From positions 1-11,647 of the forward strand of contig CAWDMN010000106.1 of assembly GCA_963803155.1 (NCBI GenBank): DNA of 11,647 bases. The letters run 5' to 3'. A program made the translations under genes and the position numbers. Source of the DNA: CAWDMN01 sp963803155 (GTDB lineage: Bacteria > Acidobacteriota > Terriglobia > Versatilivoradales > Versatilivoraceae). Of this stretch, positions 1 to 6,953 are shown one piece after another (position 1 is the first letter of the stretch; every line of letters begins with the position of its first letter). The notes below the pieces were generated by a model. The model saw only the letters and a list, made by a program, of their open reading frames with translations. It was not told where the DNA came from and did no database searches.

Positions 1-506
1 ATATACAATTCATCCATAAAGTAGAAACCCTAGGTTTGCCCATGCGTTTAGTTACCGAAGAAGAATATATATACTCTAAGGCTGAGCGGGATAAGTATTC
101 AGCCCAGATTGCCGCAGACCCAAAAGCGGCTGACGAAGTCTTAACTCGGATGACCTGGAATAGAGATGTCGTTGAGCGTTTCGAGAAGCAGAAAATGGAT
201 CCGAATCAAAAAATGGAAGCGGAGATCCATGTGCTTCGCATCGGGGATGTGGCAATTTGTACCAATCAATTTGAGCTTTTTACTGATTACGGTATTCGGA
301 TTCAGGCCCGGAGCAAGGCATTACAGACTTTTGTCATCCAGCTTGCTGCCGGCATAGGAGAGGCAGGAGCATCCTACCTGCCCACAGAAAAAGCTGTTAA
401 AGGTAGAGGATATAGTGCAGTCATACAAAGTGATGTGGTAACCCCGGGAGGTGGACAGCTTTTAGTTGACCGCACGGTAGACCTCATCAACAGCCTGTGG
501 CCTTAA
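1..506 (+). CDS. Neutral/alkaline ceramidase-like protein, C-terminal part (5'-truncated by window)
   Basis: The frame is open from base 3 to the TAA at 504-506, so the gene starts upstream and only about 167 residues are visible. A TTG at 36 and an ATG at 42 lie inside the frame, but the reading frame upstream is open and neither has a clear ribosome-binding site, so neither is taken as the start. The visible part reads like the end of the neutral/alkaline non-lysosomal ceramidase-like family: a segment around IGDVAICTNQFELFTDYG, then QTFVIQLAAG, SYLPTEKAVKGRGYSA and a closing GGGQLLVDRTVDLINSLW. In this family, true ceramidases hydrolyse the amide bond of ceramide, and many bacterial relatives are uncharacterised secreted or periplasmic hydrolases. 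The catalytic N-terminal region is outside the window, so activity cannot be judged. The next gene is 79 bp downstream on the same strand, so the two may be co-transcribed. Confidence 0.75.
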   Translation, partial: IQFIHKVETLGLPMRLVTEEEYIYSKAERDKYSAQIAADPKAADEVLTRMTWNRDVVERFEKQKMDPNQKMEAEIHVLRIGDVAICTNQFELFTDYGIRIQARSKALQTFVIQLAAGIGEAGASYLPTEKAVKGRGYSAVIQSDVVTPGGGQLLVDRTVDLINSLWP

Positions 507-585
507 ATGGAGCAGGTAAATTGACTTCTTATTCAATCGAAAAAGATATTATCTTCTTCAATTTTGCACTCTGAGAAAGGTCAAA

Positions 586-2544
586 ATGAGAATTCTTAAC
601 TTCCTTCGGATAGGTTTGACGGCAATTTCGATTGGTTGCTTGGGTGCAATTCTTGTCAAGGCGCAAACCGCCAGATCAAGCTGTACGATTGATATCTCCA
701 AACCGGGGGCGGTTGTCGCCGATATTTGCCGGGGACAGCAATTGGAAGAATTCAACTACCAGTTCCAAGGAGGATTATACGCACAGCTCATTAACAACCC
801 TTCCTTTGAGGAGCTGAAAAATCCCATAGCGGAGTGGTATTTGGTAAAAACAGGATCCTCCCACGGTAATTTGCATGGACAGACTTCGGCCGAAACCGGA
901 ATGTTAAACAGCCGTCAAAATCATTGCATGAAACTGGAGATTACTTCCGTGGCTTCCGGAAGTGTAGGCTTGGCAAATGGAGGCTACTGGGGAATTGGAT
1001 TGAAAAACAATACCACTTACAAAGTCTCTTTCTGGGCGAAGAAAGACCAAAATTTCAATGGCACTTTAAAAGCTAAGCTGGAAAGCAATGGCGGCGCTAT
1101 TTATGCTGCATCGGGAGATTTTAAACCGGCTGCGGACTGGCAGCATTTTACCTGCAGCCTCACCACCAGCGGCCTGTCAAAAGTTTCCGGAGACTGTCGT
1201 TTTGTAATCTATGCCTCCACACCCGGGGATGTATATTTTGACGTAGTTACGGTAATGCCGCCCACATGGAAGAACCGGCCCAACGGCCTGCGGCTCGACT
1301 TGGCGGAAAAACTGGCCGCCTTGAAACTCAAGTATGTGCAGTTCCCGGGAGGTTGCACCGCCGAGTCCGCCAGCGTGGAGGTCAGTTGGAATTGGAAGAA
1401 TTCAATCGGCCCGATTGAACAAAGGCCTGGCTCCACCAGGAACCGATGGGACTACAAGAACGACTTGTATTTCGGCTTGGATGAGTATCTCCAGCTGTGC
1501 CAAGACCTGGGCGCTGAACCGGTTTATGTCACATCCGCGGGAATCAGTGAAAATCCCGGGGATAAAGAGTGGTTTGGCATTTGTCCGCTGGATAAGATGC
1601 AACCCATTATAACCGACATTTTGGATTTATTGGAGTACTGTAACGGTTCAACTTCAACCCCCTGGGGAGCCAAACGTGCGGCCAATGGCCATCCGGCCCC
1701 CTACAACCTCAAATATATTGAAATCGGCAATGAAAATGGTTGGCAAACTCTCAAAGATTATATGCCGCGTTATACCCTGATTCATGATTCCCTATTGGCC
1801 CATTATCCGAACCTGAAGATTATGTTTAATGCCACCGGTGTACCTTCACCGACACCTGAGCACTTCCTTGATTTTGCCGACGACCATTTTTATGAGAAAG
1901 ATCTGTCCCATCTATACAACAAGTACGATCACATCAACCCGGCTTGTAAAAGAATCTGTGTCGCCGAGTATGCCTCTTCCATCCATGGAAATGGAGGAAA
2001 TGTCATTGGAAACTTCGGAGATGCACTGGGAGACGCAGTTTTCATGCTGGGCTGTGAAAGAAATTCCGAAAGGATGTGGTGGACCGGCTATGGCAATTAT
2101 GCTGGCCTGTTAGGTCATGGCAATTTTGGGCCCTGCATTGTGTGGAATGACGCGGTAACCAACTTCGCCACCCCCTCATACTACATGCAAAAAATGATGT
2201 TCTCCAATAATCAGGGGACCCGTCTTCTACCTTTCACCCAAGACACAGCCAACTGCTTCTGGTCTGTCTCTGCAGACACCGGATCCGGCAAAAATGATGT
2301 TCTCCTCAAAGTAGCCAACAAATCAGGCACGGCCGAATCAGTAAATATAACTCTTAAAGGCGCTGGTAAGGTTGCTCCTGCAGGTCATTCCTCAACCTTG
2401 ACAGGTGTGCCTGCGGACGAAAATTCACTTGCCAGTCCAACCAAAATATTCCCCTCAACAGGTACATTTGCTGCCAGTACTAGTTTCGAGTACCGTTTTC
2501 CCGCCTATTCGATTACCGTTCTAAGGATTGGAGTTTCAAAATAG
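586..2544 (+). CDS. Secreted GH51 alpha-L-arabinofuranosidase-like enzyme with carbohydrate-binding insert
   Basis: The 652-residue protein starts at ATG 586, after an AGAAAGG ribosome-binding site at 574-580. Residues 1-26 form a signal peptide with a likely cut after VKA. A short strand region is followed by a jelly-roll module resembling CBM4_9 (about residues 110-225), then the catalytic (beta/alpha)8 barrel (about 230-540) and a C-terminal beta domain. This is the architecture of GH51 arabinofuranosidases that carry a carbohydrate-binding insert. The acid/base Glu is probably E383 in EIGNEN, and the nucleophile probably E461 in CVAEYAS. Both are present, so the enzyme looks catalytically competent. 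Family members release terminal alpha-L-arabinofuranosyl residues from arabinan, arabinoxylan or arabinogalactan side chains by a retaining mechanism. The exact substrate here is inference. The signal peptide puts it in the periplasm or outside the cell. No strong terminator is visible after the TAG. Confidence 0.87.
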   Translation: MRILNFLRIGLTAISIGCLGAILVKAQTARSSCTIDISKPGAVVADICRGQQLEEFNYQFQGGLYAQLINNPSFEELKNPIAEWYLVKTGSSHGNLHGQTSAETGMLNSRQNHCMKLEITSVASGSVGLANGGYWGIGLKNNTTYKVSFWAKKDQNFNGTLKAKLESNGGAIYAASGDFKPAADWQHFTCSLTTSGLSKVSGDCRFVIYASTPGDVYFDVVTVMPPTWKNRPNGLRLDLAEKLAALKLKYVQFPGGCTAESASVEVSWNWKNSIGPIEQRPGSTRNRWDYKNDLYFGLDEYLQLCQDLGAEPVYVTSAGISENPGDKEWFGICPLDKMQPIITDILDLLEYCNGSTSTPWGAKRAANGHPAPYNLKYIEIGNENGWQTLKDYMPRYTLIHDSLLAHYPNLKIMFNATGVPSPTPEHFLDFADDHFYEKDLSHLYNKYDHINPACKRICVAEYASSIHGNGGNVIGNFGDALGDAVFMLGCERNSERMWWTGYGNYAGLLGHGNFGPCIVWNDAVTNFATPSYYMQKMMFSNNQGTRLLPFTQDTANCFWSVSADTGSGKNDVLLKVANKSGTAESVNITLKGAGKVAPAGHSSTLTGVPADENSLASPTKIFPSTGTFAASTSFEYRFPAYSITVLRIGVSK

Positions 2545-2663
2545 AAGTGAGTGTGAGGTCATTAGCGCTTTTTCCCGCTTTATTAATCAGCCTCCGGAAA
2601 TTGGTGATCGTAAGCCAGGTGATCAACGTCAATTACATTTCCCACTCAAATTTGCTCGGATCG

Positions 2664-3863
2664 TCATTCATCGTTCTTCCGGGCCTGAGGGCATCGCTCA
2701 GCGTACTCCACATAGACGTCATCCACGATTTTCTTTCGTCCCCGAACCTGGATGGTCCACTTCCTACCGGCTGTGTTCACCTCCATCCAATACTGGATGT
2801 AACCGTAGACGTTGGGCTCGGGACCGACGCTTTTGGCCCAATTGAGAAAGTGCTCGGTGACCTTTGAGGTGTAGGCCCATCCAACGCTGTAAACGTATGT
2901 CACGGTTCGCATGTCCGGCACGGCAACACCCCGGTCCAAATCCTCATCCGGCACGGCATCATAGTCTGGTTTGCGGACCTGGATACGGGCCAGGCACCGC
3001 GAATTCGGGAACGGCGGAGGCCCGCCGAGCCGAGCCGGTTCGTCCGCGTCGTCGCATTTCTCCCAGGTCAGCTCGGATTCCCGAAGGTCCGATTCAGCGA
3101 AAATTACGCGCGGCGACGAACCGCGGGTAACGGCTACCATATCGCCGCCGAGGGCGCCGACGGTCTCGACATACAGCTTCGGGTGTTTGGCAGCAAATTC
3201 CCGCAGAGCAAAAGGCGGGCCGCCCGGGAGATACTCCCATGGATCCCGCCGGTTGAACAGAGAAGTGATGCCCAGCACCCCGACGATAACCGGCAAGGCG
3301 GCGAACCCAATGGCCACCACCTTGGAAAAAAAACCCGGCCCAGGCTCATCACCCACCCAGCCGAAGTGGGCCAACCACAAAACCAGGTCGGCCGCCAGCA
3401 CGATGAAGAGGCATGGCCGGAACATCCGTCCGAACCGTAGAAGTCCAGTGGTCAAGGCGTACGTCCTATCTTGCAGGAGAACCGACCCTGCCAGGGAAAC
3501 CAGAAGCACGACAACGAGCCACACCCCCAAAGCGGTCATCAGCTGAGTCCCCATCCGATTTATCAGCACAGCCGAACGCGCTCGGGACTCACGGGACTCA
3601 AAGAGGTTGAGGGAGAACCGGGTGGAAGCGGCCGGTGGCGCCGCCACCTTGGGTTGTTCCCCGGCGGTCGTTGTAGGCGGCCGCCCTTCCTGGAACTTCC
3701 CCAGGAAAGTCCACACACCAACGGCTAGGGCGATTCCGATCAACCCCATGCAGCCAATAGCCGCCACGTCATGAAGCGCCTTCCCTTTCACCAGATCCAC
3801 GATCGCAATCAGGATCAGTATAGCGCCCCAGGCCAGGAAAAAGAGGATGTACATGTGCCTCAT
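2664..3863 (-). CDS. Multi-pass membrane protein of unknown function
   Basis: I do not recognise this family. The frame stays open to 4097, but the upstream 78 codons look non-coding. The first plausible start is the ATG at 3863 (MRHMYILFF), giving 399 residues; ATG 3854 is an alternative. Neither has a strong ribosome-binding site. From this start, two hydrophobic helices (about residues 5-24 and 33-56) are followed by a Pro/Ala-rich linker and three more helices (about 110-134, 152-174 and 180-208). A soluble C-terminal domain of about 190 residues follows, rich in charged and aromatic residues (DVYVEYAE near the end). The gene is visibly GC-richer than its neighbours and lies alone on the minus strand, convergent with the GH51 gene and beside a dead transposase. 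That suggests acquisition by transfer, but does not prove it. No catalytic motif was found. Confidence 0.68.
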   Translation of the reverse strand: MRHMYILFFLAWGAILILIAIVDLVKGKALHDVAAIGCMGLIGIALAVGVWTFLGKFQEGRPPTTTAGEQPKVAAPPAASTRFSLNLFESRESRARSAVLINRMGTQLMTALGVWLVVVLLVSLAGSVLLQDRTYALTTGLLRFGRMFRPCLFIVLAADLVLWLAHFGWVGDEPGPGFFSKVVAIGFAALPVIVGVLGITSLFNRRDPWEYLPGGPPFALREFAAKHPKLYVETVGALGGDMVAVTRGSSPRVIFAESDLRESELTWEKCDDADEPARLGGPPPFPNSRCLARIQVRKPDYDAVPDEDLDRGVAVPDMRTVTYVYSVGWAYTSKVTEHFLNWAKSVGPEPNVYGYIQYWMEVNTAGRKWTIQVRGRKKIVDDVYVEYAERCPQARKNDE

Positions 3864-4105
3864 GCACAAGATTCTACTATAAACCCAGAGTTGCGGATCA
3901 TTTTTCTCGCTACAGTACCCAATCAAAACCGATAGGTGGAATAAGTGGAAGTTACGATCAATTCCCCTGGTACGATGATTGCGGCGCAAATGATAAAATG
4001 CAATTTGTAAACTACACCCCACACTCCCGATGACTGCCCTTCGCCAAAATCCCATCTGCTTGAAAGTTGTTGTCTCTCGGACTCTTTCTTTACACAATCC
4101 GGAAC

Positions 4106-4634
4106 ATGCTGGAAATTCTATTCCGAATAAAAATCCGCTTCCAAGTCATAATGAGAGATCACTCTGAACTTGTCATGGAAAACTTAGCCCTATGTCAGCA
4201 ACTGGCTATCTTAAAACGATTACATTCGCGTCCGTAAATGAAACAGAGGCACCGTCTCGTGGTGCCGATTTTGTCCGATGCTGGCCGGCCTGAAAAAACT
4301 GCCTGTTTTTGGTTCAGCCCCAGACCGTGATCGGGCTGCACCGGAAAGGGTTTTCTCTCTACTGGCGTTTCCTATCCCGTAGTAAAACCTTCGGCCCGTC
4401 AAAGGCCGGCCAAAAAATCCGAAAGCTAATCCATCAAATGGCCCAATCCAATCTACTTTTGGGGAGCCCCTCAGATATGTGGGGGGACTGCCAAAACTTG
4501 GCTACGAGGTCTCTGAACAAACAGTTTTTCGCGCGATGCCCAGAAAGCCTCGCAAGCCCACCTCTCGAACCTGGAGAACCCTTTTCGCCAACCACTCCAA
4601 AGAGCTGGTCTGGATCGAATTTCTCATGGCCTGA
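4106..4634 (+). pseudogene. Decayed DDE integrase/transposase (IS481/IS3-type) remnant
   Basis: The homology is spread over several frames. From ATG 4106 the text reads like the start of a common integrase family, including HSELVMENLALCQQLAILKR, but stops at TAA 4235-4237. After a shift near 4276, a TGA stands where Trp is expected. The frame then reads LFLVQPQTVIGLHRKGF, LYWRFLSRSKTFG and KIRKLIHQMAQSN. Further shifts near 4458 and 4480-4490 restore LPKLGYEVSEQTVFRAMPRK and TSRTWRTLFANHSKELVWIE, ending at TGA 4632-4634. In the same frame beyond that stop, IVQQLFERFP (to about 4724) resembles a later part of the same protein, suggesting an internal deletion. The N-terminal helix-turn-helix-like region is recognisable, but the DDE catalytic core is essentially lost. 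At least two stops and three frame changes make it non-functional. I saw no terminal inverted repeats. Confidence 0.8.
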
Positions 4635-4771
4635 ATAGTCCAACAACTCTTCGAACGGTTTCCTGTAGTCTCCCATCTACCCCGATTTTATTTTTGGCGA
4701 AAGACACCTCTTGAAAATGAATAGGGAGCAAAGCTAGGGTTTCCCTGTGATCCGCCTATGTCCCCACAAAT

Positions 4772-5017
4772 TTACCTTTCATGATGGTGTGCTCTCTCCA
4801 TGCAATGTTTATATTCCCTCTTGGCCTCCACCAACCGCGATTTGCGTTCATGCTTATTATGAAATTCCTCTTTGATCCTTCGAACTTCATGATTATATTC
4901 CTCGCGGCACTCGGTCTCACGTCTCTGGCCCTCATTACGACCACATAAAGCGATGGAGGGCATGAGTCCCAAAATAAAGGCCAGCATCAACATAGTGTAA
5001 ATCAATCTGCGCTTCAT
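4772..5017 (-). CDS. Small exported, highly charged protein of unknown function
   Basis: This 81-residue protein begins at ATG 5017, chosen over the upstream ATG at 5047 because a strong GGGAGGT site sits 7 bases before it and a signal peptide then begins directly (MKRRLIYTMLMLAFILGLM). The likely cut is near ALCG at residues 24-26. The Cys there lacks a standard lipobox, so a lipoprotein is less likely. The mature part, of about 55 residues, is almost wholly charged and helical (Glu, Arg, Lys) and suggests a coiled coil. It has two Cys (in TECREEY and KHCMERA) and ends in HHHER. The spacing of Cys and His could allow a disulfide or metal binding; this is inference. It lies downstream of the DUF3300 gene on the same strand, across a 280-bp gap. 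No family was recognised. Confidence 0.6.
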   Translation of the reverse strand: MKRRLIYTMLMLAFILGLMPSIALCGRNEGQRRETECREEYNHEVRRIKEEFHNKHERKSRLVEAKREYKHCMERAHHHER

Positions 5018-5024
5018 TAGTTTT

Positions 5025-5031
5025 ACCTCCC
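5025..5031 (-). promoter_or_regulatory. Ribosome-binding site deciding the start of the small exported protein
   Basis: Read on the minus strand this is GGGAGGT, 7 bases before the ATG at 5017. It selects this start over the in-frame ATG at 5047, which would place ten extra residues before the signal peptide. Confidence 0.7.
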
Positions 5032-5297
5032 ATTTATAAAATTCCAATTTCGTCCAGAATAACTGGTAAATGGAGTTTTGGAAAGAATCAGTCTCAATTA
5101 ATCAACACGGGGATGAGAGATTAAAAAAGGCCCACTCCCTATAACCAAACCGGTTTCCAAGACACGAGGCGATTCTGTCTCCACACAGTGGATCTCGGGG
5201 GGCTATATCTCATATCAGGACCGCTGCCTTACGGGCCGCGGTTTGGTTCTGGGACCATCCTGCGCCTCGGCCCCCAGACAATATTGGACTAAACTTG

Positions 5298-6500
5298 TTA
5301 GTGACGACTGTGGCCACCATGGGAGTTGCCGCCACCGCTACGACTGCTACTAAATCCACCACCGCGGGAGCTGCCGCCCGAACGGTTCGCGCCACCGCCG
5401 CTAAAAGAACGGCTAGCGTTGGAACCGCCTCCTCCGTATGACGGGCTGGAGCGATAGCTGCGTTGTCCACCTTGGCTGGCGCCCCCCGACGGGCCGAAAT
5501 GCCTCCAACCGCCGGCTTGAACCCCACTGGATCGGGGTGCCGAGTTGTACTGTCGCGCTGCATAGGATTGTCCGCCCAATCGCCCGGCACTGTAACCGCC
5601 GCGCGCCGATGAAAAACTGCCGTAGCGGTGATTGAGCTCACTACTCGCATAGCGGACTCCCATCCGATGGCCGGGATCGTGCGCCCAGGTGGCGCCAAAT
5701 CGATATCCATGCCCGCCGTAACCGTAATGATCGAAAAAGAAACGATTCTGGTAGATTGAGCAATGGAACCAGTTCGGTCCCCATCCCCAACCACCCCAAC
5801 CCAGGCCGCCGAAAAAGCCTCCAAGGTAAATGCCGGGGCCAAATCCGAATCCAAAGCCGAAATAGGGGTAATCCCACGCGGGATAATAACCGTAGAGGGG
5901 CGGCCCCCAGATGTACTCAGGATTGTAGTAAGGCACGTAGACTACCTCGGGGTTGGTTGGTCGAATCTCAATTACCGAGTGATCCCCTTCCCTCTCGGTC
6001 GTGACGGTTTCCTGCGAGTTGGATTGCAGCTTGCCAGCCGCCTGGGCCTGAGCCCGCATCCGCTGCACGGCATTCATGACATCGGCCTGTTGTGAGAGGA
6101 ATGTGTTGCCCAGATCGGTGGTCCAGCGGATGTCGGCGTTCAAACGGTTGATCACATCGGGGAAAACCACGAGGGCCTGGATACTGGGATCCCAGTTCTG
6201 CTGGCGCGCCGCATCCACCAGTTGGGTGCCCTGTAGATTGCGATTTCGCTGCAGCCATTGCCCGGCCTCGGCGAGTTCCAGCGGATAGGTGGCCGCTACC
6301 AGCACTTGGCTGAGCAAGGCATCCGGGTAGAGCGCCACGGGCGCAACCAGGGTGTCCAACTGTTCCGGGGAAAGGCGTGAGTCGGGAGCTTGTGCGGGAG
6401 GCGCTGGTTGTTGCGCAAACATAAGGCCGCCAGCCAGAAGTGAAACACAAACCAGACTAATCGCTTGGCGTATCATCCATTGACCTTTGATAATCTTCAT
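5298..6500 (-). CDS. Exported DUF3300 protein with Gly/Ser/Arg-rich tail
   Basis: This is a 400-residue protein. The start at 6500 is supported by a near-perfect AAAGGAGGTG site (6505-6514). A signal peptide covers residues 1-29, with a likely cut after MFA. Residues about 43-245 match the DUF3300 family: the hallmark LDTLVAPVALYPDALLSQVL, then a WDPSIQALVVFP segment, the RMRAQAQAAGKL helix and the EVVYVPYYNPEYIWGPP strand. A Gly/Trp/Phe-rich stretch (about 213-243, repeated FGFG and GWGWG) follows, then a tail from about residue 330 that is almost entirely Gly, Ser and Arg, ending in His-rich GGHSRH. The family has no established biochemical role. The signal peptide implies an envelope or extracellular location. 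It is a paralogue of the divergent gene at 6954 and shares its upstream region. No strong terminator was seen after the TAA. Confidence 0.87.
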   Translation of the reverse strand: MKIIKGQWMIRQAISLVCVSLLAGGLMFAQQPAPPAQAPDSRLSPEQLDTLVAPVALYPDALLSQVLVAATYPLELAEAGQWLQRNRNLQGTQLVDAARQQNWDPSIQALVVFPDVINRLNADIRWTTDLGNTFLSQQADVMNAVQRMRAQAQAAGKLQSNSQETVTTEREGDHSVIEIRPTNPEVVYVPYYNPEYIWGPPLYGYYPAWDYPYFGFGFGFGPGIYLGGFFGGLGWGGWGWGPNWFHCSIYQNRFFFDHYGYGGHGYRFGATWAHDPGHRMGVRYASSELNHRYGSFSSARGGYSAGRLGGQSYAARQYNSAPRSSGVQAGGWRHFGPSGGASQGGQRSYRSSPSYGGGGSNASRSFSGGGANRSGGSSRGGGFSSSRSGGGNSHGGHSRH

Positions 6501-6528
6501 AATGCACCTCCTTTGAGTATCACATCAC

Positions 6529-6564
6529 ATTAATCTCCAAAGCACGCTACGCGCCAAACGCCAA
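6529..6564 (-). promoter_or_regulatory. Possible sigma70-type promoter for the leftward DUF3300 gene
   Basis: On the minus strand there are two tandem TTGGCG hexamers (6559-6564 and 6552-6557). The second is 17 bases from ATTAAT (6529-6534). Each element matches the consensus at 4 of 6 positions, and the implied start of transcription leaves a leader of about 20 bases containing the ribosome-binding site. The match is weak. Confidence 0.3.
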
Positions 6565-6880
6565 CCTGCTGACTAGCAATCACTTGATGTGGCATCCAGA
6601 TGGCAAGAATGGCTGAAAAACACCAGCTCCGGTGTATCACGGCCAAAAGTGCAGGCCAGCCGCCCGCTGGATTACGTAAACAAGCAGGCCAGCAAGCTCC
6701 GCCACACATGATCAACTCCAATCAATGACACATGCTGCTTCCTCGCAAGTGCGACTCACCTCACTAGGGCGGCGTGGCCATTGGCAGGGTTGGTCAAAAT
6801 ATCATTTCGTCATACAAAAGATTCATTTTTTTCCATCATCGACAATGGCCGCTGTTTTTGGTATTTTATAAACTAATGCG

Positions 6881-6903
6881 CAAGCCAAATTGGCTTGTAT
6901 AAT
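6881..6903 (+). promoter_or_regulatory. Perfect palindrome abutting a consensus -10 box (putative operator/promoter)
   Basis: CAAGCCAA-A-TTGGCTTG (6881-6897) is a perfect 8-bp inverted repeat with a one-base centre. It is followed directly by TATAAT (6898-6903), about 50 bases before the start of the rightward DUF3300 gene. The palindrome occupies the space between -10 and -35, a common position for a repressor or MerR-type activator. No good -35 hexamer is visible, which would fit an activator-dependent promoter. Confidence 0.45.
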
Positions 6904-6953
6904 AAATAACAATGTAAATCCTTAGGCAAACTGACAAAAGGAGGCATCGCGTT

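Larger units (their letters stand above)
6501..6953. other. Shared divergent intergenic region between two DUF3300 genes
   Basis: This gene-free 453-bp stretch holds the control regions for both outward-facing DUF3300 genes. Each end has a strong ribosome-binding site. A possible promoter faces left at 6529-6564, and a palindrome next to a consensus -10 box faces right at 6881-6903. The middle (about 6620-6800) has two copies of GCAGGCCAGC but no convincing gene; open frames there lack a ribosome-binding site and recognisable sequence. Confidence 0.6.

Noticed and set aside
2971..3546. Plus-strand open frame of 191 codons across the GC-rich membrane protein gene
   Set aside because: It is the antisense of a membrane protein with clear hydrophobic helices; its translation is Arg/Pro/Ser-rich with no recognisable features and no ribosome-binding site.
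3864..4097. N-terminal extension of the membrane protein gene to an ATG at 4097
   Set aside because: The 78 extra residues show no hydrophobic or domain pattern and read like intergenic DNA. The first membrane helix begins just after the ATG at 3863.
5147..5156. AAACCGGTTT palindrome between the small exported protein and the leftward DUF3300 gene
   Set aside because: It is only ten bases long, cannot form a stable hairpin with a loop, lacks a T-run, and has no promoter element nearby.
5220..5280. Possible hairpins (ACCGC...GCGGT and TCTGGG...CCCAGA) downstream of the leftward DUF3300 gene
   Set aside because: Loops are long, stems short, and no U-tract follows on the minus strand, so a terminator cannot be supported.
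5210..5854. Minus-strand open frame of 214 codons overlapping the leftward DUF3300 gene in another frame
   Set aside because: It is an out-of-frame reading of the Gly/Ser/Arg-rich and Gly/Trp/Phe-rich parts; low-complexity DNA gives an artificial Ala/Val-rich protein.
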